Position numbers and translations under genes: made by a program. Under the pieces are notes generated by a model, which worked only from the letters and a program-made list of their open reading frames with translations, did not search any database and was not told the DNA's origin. From positions 1 to 43,172 of the forward strand of contig JAAFJP010000043.1 of the NCBI GenBank assembly GCA_013298125.1: a stretch of 43,172 nt of DNA. Reading direction: 5' to 3'. The stretch comes from Cytophagales bacterium (GTDB lineage: Bacteria; Bacteroidota; Bacteroidia; Cytophagales; Spirosomataceae). Positions 23,212 through 31,020 of the stretch are shown one piece after another (within the stretch, counting starts at the first letter, position 1; each line of letters opens with the position of its first letter).

Positions 23212-23535
23212 TAAATCAATAATCGCCCCTACCTTCTCCTCCAAAATCTCAATCAACTCTTCATCCATAAACTGATAATCGTCTGGAATATTTAATACGT
23301 GAAGAGACTTGCCATTCAATGAATCTTTGAATTTTTCTTGGATTCTGGAACGATGTTTTTTCTCCATCACAAAGATAATATCAGCCCAACCAATCAAACC
23401 AGCGGTGATTTTTACTCTCGCACCATTTTCCGTACCTGCCGATTTTACTGAATAATCTTCATGATTTTCAAAGATTTTTTCAGCCGTCAGACTTCGCCAT
23501 TTATTTTGGCTACACACAAAGAGGAGTTTTTGCAT
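23209..23535 (-). CDS. Low-molecular-weight protein tyrosine phosphatase-like protein
   Basis: A 108-residue protein with the phosphate-binding loop at the very N-terminus, VCSQNKWRSLTAE. It keeps the C-x5-R-S catalytic signature (Cys8, Arg14) of low-molecular-weight phosphatases and arsenate reductases. It is shorter than the usual 140-160 residues. The C-terminal aspartate general acid is expected near LNIPDDYQFMDEELIEIL. A short branch of this kind is widespread in bacteria, usually annotated only as a phosphatase family protein. The substrate is unknown. It follows the membrane TPR gene by six bases, so the two form an operon from the promoter at 24336-24366. Confidence 0.87.
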   Translation of the reverse strand: MQKLLFVCSQNKWRSLTAEKIFENHEDYSVKSAGTENGARVKITAGLIGWADIIFVMEKKHRSRIQEKFKDSLNGKSLHVLNIPDDYQFMDEELIEILEEKVGAIIDL

Positions 23536-23541
23536 GATTTT

Positions 23542-24288
23542 TTATTTTATAGTTCTCAAAACCCTTTTCACTTCTCCCATTACCCCTTTTTTGAGATTTT
23601 TCTCATAACTGGTCATCGAATCGTATTCTTCAATAATGTCACACAAAAGATTATACGCATCTTCTTTACGGTCTTTTTCCAACAAGAATTTTGAATACTC
23701 CAACCTCCCTTGGAAATTAGAAAATCTCCGATTCATTTCCTTGAATTTCTCCTCCGCCTTTGCGGAGTCTCCTGCATAGTGTAATGCCCAAGCAAAAGTG
23801 ATATTGTTTTCGCCAACAGGATTCAATTTTTTAGATAATTCAATCACTTTTGGGTAATCCTTTTTCAAATAATACGCATGAGATAGTTTTTGAAATAGCT
23901 CCACATTATCTGCATAGATTCCATTTCTACAAGATTCATAAATGTGTATTGCTTCGTCCAAACGTCCCTTATCAACGTAGGCATCCGCTAAGTTCATTTT
24001 ATTGGTGTGGGTATCCGAAAATTTTACCGTTTTTTCTAACTTTTCAATGGTATGATTACTATTCAAGATACTTTTCATGCCCTCTGTTACATTGTCTGTT
24101 ACATTAGAGACATTACGACGACTGTAAAAATTTTCGTAGAGATAAATGAGGCTACCAATGATGGGTAAAAAAATGATAAGATAGTACCATTTTTGTTGAT
24201 TGTTGTTCTTGTAGGCGTGATAGAGGCAAAAGCCTTGAAGCCCAAGAATTAAGTAGTAGTAGTTTGAGTAGTCTATTAAATCGAACAC
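23542..24288 (-). CDS. Membrane-anchored TPR protein
   Basis: A 248-residue protein with two N-terminal membrane helices (about 10-25 and 34-51, KWYYLIIFLPIIGSLIYLYE). This layout resembles the short phospholipase/cardiolipin-synthase N-terminal membrane segment. A soluble TPR region follows (about 95-230; NLADAYVDKGRLDEAIHIYE, LSHAYYLKKDYPKVIELSKK, WALHYAGDSAKAEEKFKEMN). It probably faces the cytoplasm and binds proteins. The downstream phosphatase gene follows after six bases, so the two may act together. That is inferred from position only. Confidence 0.85.
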   Translation of the reverse strand: MFDLIDYSNYYYLILGLQGFCLYHAYKNNNQQKWYYLIIFLPIIGSLIYLYENFYSRRNVSNVTDNVTEGMKSILNSNHTIEKLEKTVKFSDTHTNKMNLADAYVDKGRLDEAIHIYESCRNGIYADNVELFQKLSHAYYLKKDYPKVIELSKKLNPVGENNITFAWALHYAGDSAKAEEKFKEMNRRFSNFQGRLEYSKFLLEKDRKEDAYNLLCDIIEEYDSMTSYEKNLKKGVMGEVKRVLRTIK

Positions 24289-24335
24289 TGTATGAGGGGT
24301 TAATAGTAGTTATTTTGTCTGTTATTTGTTTTTAT

Positions 24336-24366
24336 CAAATTTACAAAAAATAAAATAATACTTCAA
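24336..24366 (-). promoter_or_regulatory. Promoter of the TPR-phosphatase operon
   Basis: On the minus strand TTG (24364-24366) and TAAATTTG (24336-24343) are separated by exactly 20 bases, a full match to the Bacteroidota promoter. The -7 box ends 47 bases upstream of the TPR gene start at 24288. Confidence 0.65.
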
Positions 24367-24373
24367 ATTTACA

Positions 24374-24811
24374 TTAAAACCACTTTTGACCAATCTTCCC
24401 CATATAATCAATTCCACGTCCTTTCAAATAAAAGCGTTGCAATTCAGCACCAACATTCGGGTACATTTCCAATTCGTGCAAGTCCACCAAGGACATCCAA
24501 ACCAATTCCAAAGCTGAGGTTTGTTCAGAATTCAAAACAGGTTTTCCAGCAAGAATTTTTCCTTCAAAAACACAATGAAGCACGTCTTCTTTTCCTTCGG
24601 GCATGATGACATCGCCTGACAAAATCATTTCGCCCACTTCTACTTCTATCCCTAATTCTTCCATCAATTCTCGTACAACCGTTTCTGTGAGTGTTTCGCC
24701 TTTGTCCACATTCCCTCCAGGGAGATTATAGACATCGGTTTTACCGTAACGATACCGCATCAACAAGATTTGATTATTTTCTACAATAGCTATGCTGGGA
24801 CGTACTTTCAT
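24374..24811 (-). CDS. Nudix hydrolase
   Basis: A 145-residue protein with a complete Nudix box, GGNVDKGETLTETVVREL followed by MEELGI (about 31-54), which matches G-x5-E-x7-R-E-x2-E-E-x-G. Nudix enzymes hydrolyse nucleoside diphosphates linked to another moiety, using Mg2+ bound by the box glutamates. The specific substrate cannot be predicted. The strand MKVRPSIAIVENNQILLMRY before the box is typical. It is divergent from the head-GIN gene at 24913. I saw no clear promoter. Confidence 0.93.
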   Translation of the reverse strand: MKVRPSIAIVENNQILLMRYRYGKTDVYNLPGGNVDKGETLTETVVRELMEELGIEVEVGEMILSGDVIMPEGKEDVLHCVFEGKILAGKPVLNSEQTSALELVWMSLVDLHELEMYPNVGAELQRFYLKGRGIDYMGKIGQKWF

Positions 24812-24912
24812 TAATTTTTAAAATTTTAATAGGGGTAAATTCCACTATTGATTGTCATGTTTCTATAAATGATTTTTATCTCTGGCAAAATAAACATAAA
24901 CTCTTAAATTCA

Positions 24913-25632
24913 ATGAAAAATCTCCTAAAAACTTCGCTATTTTTATTTATTGTATCGCTTAGTAGCTGTATTATTAAGGTCGATAACAATAATCTGCCGT
25001 TATCAGCCTATGATGAAGTAAGACAAGAAATTAATCTAAAAAACTTTGACCAAATCAGAACGGGAAGTGCTTTTAAAGTTACGGTTTCGCAAGGTAGTAA
25101 TTTTAGAATAACTGCCACTGGTGACCGTACTGATGTCAATGATTTGGATTTTTATGTACGCAATGGCGTTTTGAATGGCGGTTATCGTAGTAATTCCCGA
25201 AACCAACGTTATGGAATGAAAATTGACATTACGTTGCCTACGCTTTCGGCGGTTGATTTTTCGGGGGCAACGGTTGCAGAGGTCGGTAGCTTCAATACCA
25301 ATACTTTTGACGTGTATTTGTCGGGTGCTTCCAAATTAAATCTTGATATAAAAGCTCAAAAAATGAACATTGATGTTTCGGGAGCTTCGCAATTTACGCC
25401 TTCTGGAAATGCCCAAAAAGTAAGTGGTGATTTGAGTGGAGCATCACAATTAAATGCTTTTAGTTTCTTTTCAGACGAAATGAATGTGAGTGTGTCAGGA
25501 GCAAGCAATGCCCGAGTTGATGTAGCTAAGTATCTGAAAATCAATGCTTCGGGTGCAAGTAAAGTACGTTATAGAGGAAATCCAACCACTGAAATTAGTG
25601 TTTCGGGAGCGAGTGTGGTTGAGAAGGATTGA
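24913..25632 (+). CDS. Head-GIN domain lipoprotein (DUF2807)
   Basis: A 239-residue protein with a lipoprotein signal peptide (FLFIVSLSSC, Cys near residue 19) and a GIN/DUF2807 right-handed beta-helix-like domain. Its regular repeats carry the hallmark SGAS motif at least six times (VDFSGATV, VYLSGASKL, IDVSGASQF, GDLSGASQL, VSVSGASNA, ISVSGASVV). NFDQIRTGSAFKVTVSQGSN is the typical head segment. Such proteins are exported lipoproteins of unknown role; adhesion or envelope-associated functions have been proposed. It is monocistronic, with a strong terminator at 25648-25688. Confidence 0.93.
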   Translation: MKNLLKTSLFLFIVSLSSCIIKVDNNNLPLSAYDEVRQEINLKNFDQIRTGSAFKVTVSQGSNFRITATGDRTDVNDLDFYVRNGVLNGGYRSNSRNQRYGMKIDITLPTLSAVDFSGATVAEVGSFNTNTFDVYLSGASKLNLDIKAQKMNIDVSGASQFTPSGNAQKVSGDLSGASQLNAFSFFSDEMNVSVSGASNARVDVAKYLKINASGASKVRYRGNPTTEISVSGASVVEKD

Positions 25633-25647
25633 CGATATTTTAAATTA

Positions 25648-25688
25648 TAAAAGAGGCTCAAATTTGGATTAAATTTGAGCCTCTTTTA
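25648..25688 (+). terminator. Strong terminator after the head-GIN gene
   Basis: TAAAAGAGGCTCAAATTT and its exact complement form an 18-bp stem with a 5-base loop (GGATT). The 3' arm ends in TTTTA. It lies 16 bases after the stop. Confidence 0.85.
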
Positions 25689-25723
25689 TGTTATACTAAA
25701 TTTAAAGATTTGATGTGTATTTT

Positions 25724-25756
25724 ACGGAAGTCTTCGTTTTGAACGAAGACTTCCGT
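25724..25756 (-). terminator. Hairpin after the GH30 gene
   Basis: ACGGAAGTCTTCGTT and AACGAAGACTTCCGT form a perfect 15-bp stem with a 3-base loop, 44 bases past the stop of the minus-strand GH30 gene. The following T run is weak (on the minus strand TAAAATACAC follows), so it may act as a processing or stability element. Confidence 0.55.
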
Positions 25757-25799
25757 TGAAACTCAGTTCTACAATATATTTTACAAATTAGTATCAGAT

Positions 25800-27248
25800 T
25801 TACCACACATAAGTCCCTACGCTACCGCCTGGTAATTGGGTAGTCACCCATTTATTTCTATATTTTATATTAAAACTAACGCCTTCACTTCCATCGTTTT
25901 CAACAATCAAAACCTTTTTTCCTGCGGGTGTTTTGAAGGCTACTGATTGTAAATTTCCTGCATTATTACTGCCAATACAAACTGACCCGACAGGCACAAA
26001 TTTTGAAGCATGGGCAATGATGTAATAAGACACATTTCGAGTAACTGATGAGCCTGTCCCAATCGTCAAAGCCCCTTTGCAAGTGGTGCATCCGCCTTGT
26101 GTACGTGGTCCAAAAGTGGGGTCATTGGCAAGATTCCATTCTAAGACGTTTTTGCTCCAATTTCGCATTGAGCCTATGATTACGTTCTTTAAATGCCACT
26201 TCAAATCTCCTCCAAAATCTCCTTTTGAGTCGGTATATTGCTCGGTGAAATATACATTTTTATCTGGAAAAGCATTGTGTACCGTTGTCAAAGCCGAAAT
26301 ATTCCCTGCGTATAAATGAAATGCAGAACCATCCACAAAAGGACGTGCCTGAGCATCAGTTAAGACCGTAATGGGGTAATTCGGAACATCACAATTATGG
26401 TCGTAAGCAATGATTTTGGTCGTAATGCCAGCCGTTTTAAAAGCGGGTCCCAAATTGGTTTTGATAAATTCGGTTTGCTGTTCGGCAGTCATCAAAAGAC
26501 TTGGATTATTGTTCGGATTCAAAGGCTCATTTTGTGGGGTAATGGCTTCAATCGTGATGCCTTCTGCCTTCATTTGTTGGATGTATTTTACAAAATATTT
26601 GGCGTAAACATCGTAATAAATCGGTTTCAGACTTCCCCCAACAAACGAATCCTTGTCTTTCATCCAAACGGGTGGTGACCACGGCGTTGCCATAATTTTG
26701 ATTTTAGGATTTATTGCCAAAATCTCTTTCAACAAAGGAATCAAGTCCTTTTTGTCTGGATTCAAACTAAAATTAGTCAAATTCAAGTCTGTTTGTCCAT
26801 AAATCAAATCACTGTAAGTAAAAGGCGAATCGTTTAAATCTGATGCACCGATACTAATTCTGAGATAGCTTATCGAGATAGATTTATCACTATTTCCGAA
26901 TAATTCTTGTAATAAATCCGCCTTTGCAGAGGCACTCATTTGGTTGATGACGAAGGCACTTCCGCCCGTGAGGGTATAGCCAAAGCCATCAATTGTTTGG
27001 TATTGCTTGGTTGAATCTACCTCGATTTCTGCATAAGAATTACTGGTAGTTCCAAAAGTCAAAACGCTGGATTGTTTTTGTAATAACGTAATTTGGTCGC
27101 CTCTGGTTAGCCAAAAATCCATATCGTTTGTGCCTGTAACTACGGGTGGGATAACAGGCGGAATGACAACGTTATTGTCTGATTTTGAGCAATTTATAAA
27201 GAGAAAAATGATTCCGAAAAAAGTAAAGAGGCTTTTCTGAAAATTCAT
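25800..27248 (-). CDS. Glycoside hydrolase family 30 lipoprotein
   Basis: A 482-residue protein with a lipoprotein signal peptide ending LFINC (Cys20), a Pro/Val linker (about 28-38) and a GH30 catalytic (beta/alpha)8 barrel with side beta domain. Typical stretches are TIDGFGYTLTGGSAF (about 85-99), YLRISIGASDL, MATPWSPPVWMK, acid/base Glu241 in ITPQNEP and the nucleophile Glu336 in YFTEQYT. The C-terminus, LQSVAFKTPAGKKVLIVEND, is the usual beta strand pair. GH30 includes glucosylceramidase, beta-1,6-glucanase and xylanase activities, so specificity is open. It is probably displayed at the cell surface for glycan degradation. It stands alone, without SusC/SusD partners. Confidence 0.93.
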   Translation of the reverse strand: MNFQKSLFTFFGIIFLFINCSKSDNNVVIPPVIPPVVTGTNDMDFWLTRGDQITLLQKQSSVLTFGTTSNSYAEIEVDSTKQYQTIDGFGYTLTGGSAFVINQMSASAKADLLQELFGNSDKSISISYLRISIGASDLNDSPFTYSDLIYGQTDLNLTNFSLNPDKKDLIPLLKEILAINPKIKIMATPWSPPVWMKDKDSFVGGSLKPIYYDVYAKYFVKYIQQMKAEGITIEAITPQNEPLNPNNNPSLLMTAEQQTEFIKTNLGPAFKTAGITTKIIAYDHNCDVPNYPITVLTDAQARPFVDGSAFHLYAGNISALTTVHNAFPDKNVYFTEQYTDSKGDFGGDLKWHLKNVIIGSMRNWSKNVLEWNLANDPTFGPRTQGGCTTCKGALTIGTGSSVTRNVSYYIIAHASKFVPVGSVCIGSNNAGNLQSVAFKTPAGKKVLIVENDGSEGVSFNIKYRNKWVTTQLPGGSVGTYVW

Positions 27249-27345
27249 AGTTGTTTTGATTAAGATTGATTTTTACTAAAATTACGAAACAAACATTATC
27301 ATAGCATGGTGCATCCAATAAATAATACACCCATGACTTCCATTT

Positions 27346-27380
27346 AACTTCCCGAAAGTTATTTCTACTTTCGGGAAGTT
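27346..27380. repeat. Inverted repeat in a divergent intergenic region
   Basis: AACTTCCCGAAAGT (27346-27359) and ACTTTCGGGAAGTT (27367-27380) are perfectly complementary over 14 bases with a 7-base spacer. It lies between divergent genes (GH30 and Nif3-like), so it is not a terminator for either. It could be an operator or one of the dispersed fold-back elements. Confidence 0.7.
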
Positions 27381-27502
27381 CCTACGAGTCACAAGTGGGT
27401 ATGTTTAAATTTATATGCTCTCTTACGGAATCTTTAAAACTAATTTTTGATAAAGACCCGCTTAAATTTTCTTAAATTCGGGAGTTCAAAATCAGCATTA
27501 TA

Positions 27503-28600
27503 ATGACCATCAAAGACATTACCAATTATTTAGAGCAACTCGCTCCGCTTTCTTATCAAGCAAGTTACGACAATGCGGGCTTGCTCGTGGGCTATCCACA
27601 CACGGAGGTTACGGGTGTACTCGCTACCCTCGACTGTACGGAGGAAATTATCCACGAAGCCATTACTAAAAATTGTAATCTCATCGTAGCTCATCACCCC
27701 ATCGTTTTCAAGGGTTTGAAGCGTTTTAATGGTAAAAATTACGTAGAACGTGCCGTAATGCTTGCCATCAAAAATGACGTTGCCATCTATGCCACCCATA
27801 CCAATTTAGACAGCGTAAAAGGGGGCGTAAACTACATGATAGCGGAGAAATTAGGACTCCAAAATCCTAAAATTCTTGCTCCCGAAAAAAATATTTTAAA
27901 GAAATTAGTCGCTTTTGTTCCGCTTGAAAATACCCAATCCGTGCTTGATGCCCTCTATGTGGCAGGTGCTGGGCAAATTGGGGAATATAAAAATTGTAGT
28001 TTTCGGGTAGAAGGTACGGGGACGTTTACACCCACGGGCGAGGCTAATCCACACATTGGTACATTGAATGAATCAGAAGAAGTTTCAGAAAATCGTATCG
28101 AAGTAATTTTTGATGCTCATCTCGAATCACAAATTTTGAGGGCTTTGAAAACTGCCCATCCCTACGAAGAAGTTGCCTATTATTTGAGTCTCTTAGAAAA
28201 CCAGAATCAAGAGGTAGGTTCGGGCGTAATTGGTTCATTATCAGAAAGTTTATCCGAAAATAATTTCATGAATTATCTGAAAGAAAAAATGGAATTAAAG
28301 ACTTTCAGACATACACCTTTACGAGGAAAAAGTATTCAAAAAATCGCTCTTTGTGGTGGTGCAGGAGGCTTTTTGCTGAATGATGCCATACGACAAGGTG
28401 CAGACGTGTTTATCACGTCCGACTACAAATATCACGAGTTTTTTGATGCCGATGGTCAGATAATTATCTGTGATATTGGGCATTATGAATCAGAAGTTTA
28501 TACAAAGGACTTAATTGTTAGGTATTTGTCCGAAAAATTTAGTAATTTTGCGGTTCTCAAAAGTCAGGTCAATACCAATCCTGTACATTTTTTCAGTTAA
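27503..28600 (+). CDS. Nif3-like dinuclear metal centre protein
   Basis: A 365-residue NIF3/YbgI family protein with the middle insertion domain found in longer members. The N-terminal half has YDNAGLLVGYPHTEVTGVLA (about 21-40), the metal ligands in IVAHHPIVFKGLKR (HH pair) and YATHTNLDSVKGG. The insertion is at about 130-235, and the second half ends with ICDIGHYESEVYTKD, whose His and Glu complete the dimetal site. The family forms toroidal hexamers. Its biochemical function is unsettled (GTP cyclohydrolase or metal-related roles have been suggested). It is probably cytoplasmic. It is followed after 78 bases by the zinc-ribbon protein gene, a pairing often seen in bacteria. Confidence 0.95.
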   Translation: MTIKDITNYLEQLAPLSYQASYDNAGLLVGYPHTEVTGVLATLDCTEEIIHEAITKNCNLIVAHHPIVFKGLKRFNGKNYVERAVMLAIKNDVAIYATHTNLDSVKGGVNYMIAEKLGLQNPKILAPEKNILKKLVAFVPLENTQSVLDALYVAGAGQIGEYKNCSFRVEGTGTFTPTGEANPHIGTLNESEEVSENRIEVIFDAHLESQILRALKTAHPYEEVAYYLSLLENQNQEVGSGVIGSLSESLSENNFMNYLKEKMELKTFRHTPLRGKSIQKIALCGGAGGFLLNDAIRQGADVFITSDYKYHEFFDADGQIIICDIGHYESEVYTKDLIVRYLSEKFSNFAVLKSQVNTNPVHFFS

Positions 28601-28678
28601 AGAGTTACAAAGTTAAAGACGTTAAAGAGTTATACGAATCAAGAATAGCTATCTAACAGATAAACCAAATAAAAACAA

Positions 28679-29443
28679 ATGGCAGCAGTAGCAACCGAAA
28701 CAACCATTGCTCAGAAATTAGAAGCCCTTTTGAAGCTTCAAAGCATAGATTCAGCCTTAGATAGCATCAAGAAAATGCGTGGCGATTTACCAGAAGAAGT
28801 ACGTGATTTGGAAGATGAGGTAGCTGGAATCGAAACTCGTATCAGCAAATTCAACCGTGAAATTGCTGTTTTGGAAGAAGAAATTTCAAAAAATCGTAAC
28901 GCCAAAAAAGACGCTGAAAAGTTGGTAACTAAATATAAAGACCAACAAATGAACGTCCGTAATAACCGTGAGTACGATGCCATCTCGAAAGAAATCGAAT
29001 TGCAACAACTTGAAGGTGAATTGGCAGATAAACGTACTCGTGAGTTTGAATTTAAGGTTTTGAATAAAAGAGACGATGTTTCAGAAACAGAAACTCGCTT
29101 GAATCTTCGTAGAAAAGACCTTGATGCCAAAAGAAAAGAATTGGACGTTTTGATTAAGGAAAGCGAAGAAGACGAAATCAAGTTAAACAAAGACCGTGAC
29201 AAAGCTACTAAGCACGTTGAAGAGCGTTTGTTGCGTCCTTATGACAAATTACGTGGTAATTATCCAAACGGTTTGGCAGTAGTTATGGTAAAACGTGGAG
29301 CTTGTGGAGGATGTTTTAGTGCCGTTCCACCACAACGTCAAGCTGACATTAAAGACAAGAAAAGAATCATCGTTTGTGAACACTGCGGACGTATTTTGGC
29401 AGATGTTGAAGATGTGATTATTGTTGAGAAAGTGAAGAAATAG
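28679..29443 (+). CDS. Coiled-coil protein with C-terminal C4 zinc ribbon
   Basis: A 254-residue protein. A long antiparallel coiled coil (about 10-190) rich in Glu/Lys/Arg leads to a zinc ribbon with the Cys pairs in RGACGGCFSAVPPQ and IVCEHCGRILAD. This is the zf-RING_7/DUF164 architecture conserved across many bacteria next to Nif3-like genes. Its function is unknown; structures of relatives suggest nucleic-acid or ribosome-related interactions. Codon use resembles a well-expressed gene. It ends in a textbook terminator (29464-29494). Confidence 0.94.
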   Translation: MAAVATETTIAQKLEALLKLQSIDSALDSIKKMRGDLPEEVRDLEDEVAGIETRISKFNREIAVLEEEISKNRNAKKDAEKLVTKYKDQQMNVRNNREYDAISKEIELQQLEGELADKRTREFEFKVLNKRDDVSETETRLNLRRKDLDAKRKELDVLIKESEEDEIKLNKDRDKATKHVEERLLRPYDKLRGNYPNGLAVVMVKRGACGGCFSAVPPQRQADIKDKKRIIVCEHCGRILADVEDVIIVEKVKK

Positions 29444-29463
29444 ATTTTATAGTACACACAAAT

Positions 29464-29494
29464 GAGCCTTGAAAGTAGTTTCAAGGCTCTTTTT
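29464..29494 (+). terminator. Rho-independent terminator after the zinc-ribbon gene
   Basis: GAGCCTTGAAA and TTTCAAGGCTC form a perfect 11-bp stem with the loop GTAG, followed by five T residues. It lies 20 bases after the stop codon and also faces the end of the minus-strand gene at 29502. Confidence 0.9.
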
Positions 29495-29501
29495 ATTTGT
29501 A

Positions 29502-30764
29502 TTAAACATATGCTAATGCCCTTTTCGTAAATGCCTTCATAACCTCTTCTTTGACAATACCTTTTTCGTCCATTCGTTGTTTCAGACAAGTTAATAAATC
29601 AGTTACTGTTCCTTCATTATGATTGATGTTGAGCGTTATTCTAATACCTGTATTTTTAAGCGGAACACTTGGCAATGATGATACATTCACGAAAAAGCCA
29701 TCGTGTTGTAAATCCCGAGCCATTTCAAAGCATCTTTTAGTATCTCCCCCGATTCCAACATAAAAAATTGGAGTTCTATCATCACTGGCAAGGGGTAAGT
29801 CTAACTCACAAGCCTTTTGATTGAAATGGTTGATTAGATTTTCTAAATTATCCTGACGGTCATAAATTTCATCACTCAAATGTATATCTGCCGAGGCGAT
29901 GCCCGCAGCAAGCATCGTAGGGGCAACGGGTCCCGAAAATATCAAAGTCGAACCTGTATATTTTATTATTTGTTTCTGAATTTCATCTGAAAAAACCATC
30001 ACCGCCCCATTGGCTGCATAAGCCTTATTCAAAGATGTAATCAAACACATTTTTTCGTGATAATGAGCCACTTGACTCAAAGCGAAGCCTCTTCCATTTT
30101 TCCCTGCCCAACTCATCCCATGAGCATCGTCCACATACAAGTAAAACTGTTCGTACTTATCCAACAGATAGTACAGTTCTTCCATCGGAGCAACATCTCC
30201 AAACATGGAATACACCCCATCAGCCATGTACCAAATTTTACGATTTGTTTTCGATAATTCGATAATTCGTTGTTCCAACAAATCCATTCTACTATGCCTT
30301 AAAAATTCAAGATGACTTCCCTTTGCTTTTGAAATCATAGAGGCATTTTGCACGCTCTTATGAACTTGGTGGTCAAGAATGATGGCATCTTGGGGTTCAG
30401 CTATGTTAGGTATCCAAGAAATATGACCCAAACTGGTGGTGGGAGCAACGATAGAAGGTTTCTCGAAAATTTGACTCAGCTTTTTTTCTAAAATGTTATA
30501 ATACTCAGACTCAATGTAAGTCCTCGAACTTGAAAACTGAACACCATAACGTTCTATAGCATCTTTGGCGGCATCTTTAATTCGACGGTCAATATCTAAA
30601 CCGAGATAACTACAATTGGCGAAGTGTTGTAATTCTTTATTATGCAGCGTTATGGTTTTTCCATTTAGCTGATAATCGGTGAAATGTCCCTGGATAATTC
30701 CAAGTGATTTTGCAAGAGCATAATTCTCAGCAACCAAACTGAGAGAGGCGGATAATTGATTCAT
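29502..30764 (-). CDS. PLP-dependent alpha-oxoamine synthase-like enzyme
   Basis: A 420-residue fold-type I PLP enzyme of the group containing 8-amino-7-oxononanoate synthase, glycine C-acetyltransferase, serine palmitoyltransferase and CqsA. Visible features are FANCSYLGLDIDRRIKDAAK (48-67), SSSRTYIESEYYNILEKKLS, the His stacking residue in LDHQVHKSV, VDDAHGMSW (D212-D213-A-H215) and the Schiff-base lysine K247 in ITSLNKAYAANGAVMVF. The family's usual SFSKAxGxxGG reads SLNKAYAANGA, so it is a diverged branch. It joins an acyl thioester to an amino acid by decarboxylative condensation if the family chemistry holds. There is no acyl carrier or ketosynthase gene nearby. It is monocistronic. Confidence 0.85.
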   Translation of the reverse strand: MNQLSASLSLVAENYALAKSLGIIQGHFTDYQLNGKTITLHNKELQHFANCSYLGLDIDRRIKDAAKDAIERYGVQFSSSRTYIESEYYNILEKKLSQIFEKPSIVAPTTSLGHISWIPNIAEPQDAIILDHQVHKSVQNASMISKAKGSHLEFLRHSRMDLLEQRIIELSKTNRKIWYMADGVYSMFGDVAPMEELYYLLDKYEQFYLYVDDAHGMSWAGKNGRGFALSQVAHYHEKMCLITSLNKAYAANGAVMVFSDEIQKQIIKYTGSTLIFSGPVAPTMLAAGIASADIHLSDEIYDRQDNLENLINHFNQKACELDLPLASDDRTPIFYVGIGGDTKRCFEMARDLQHDGFFVNVSSLPSVPLKNTGIRITLNINHNEGTVTDLLTCLKQRMDEKGIVKEEVMKAFTKRALAYV

Positions 30765-30879
30765 TTTGTTTTCTACTTAGATGACATAGCAATATTGCTT
30801 CTCCAAAAATGAAGAATAACTTTTGTGAAATCAAATAATCGCATGATGAATGAGTAAAAGGTGACACTTTGTTTATCAA

Positions 30880-31020
30880 TTACTTAACTAAATCGCTCAA
30901 ACGTTGAACAACAATCACAGAATTGTCTTTCATGTCCTTTTTCTGTTCGTAAGCTACTAATAAATCTTTACCCGATGACATCACTACTGGATAGGTCGAA
31001 ATTATGAAGTCTGGGGTAAG
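30880..31020 (-). pseudogene. C-terminal remnant of a larger gene, possibly sialidase-like
   Basis: Directly after the DJ-1 fusion's stop codon, and in the same frame, 46 codons read as ordinary protein: LTPDFIISTYPVVMSSGKDL, VAYEQKKDMKDNSV and IVVQRLSDLVK, followed by TAA at 30880-30882. There is no start codon. The sequence resembles the tail of BNR/exo-sialidase-like proteins, in which a sGK-LLVAYE..NSVIVVQ pattern occurs, but this is a weak family call. It is probably the leftover end of a deleted gene, joined by chance or recombination to the end of the DJ-1 gene. Confidence 0.5.

Noticed and set aside
28601-28678. Repeats of AAAGAGTTA in the gap between the Nif3-like and zinc-ribbon genes
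   Set aside because: The units are short and degenerate, and simple A+T-rich composition may explain them.
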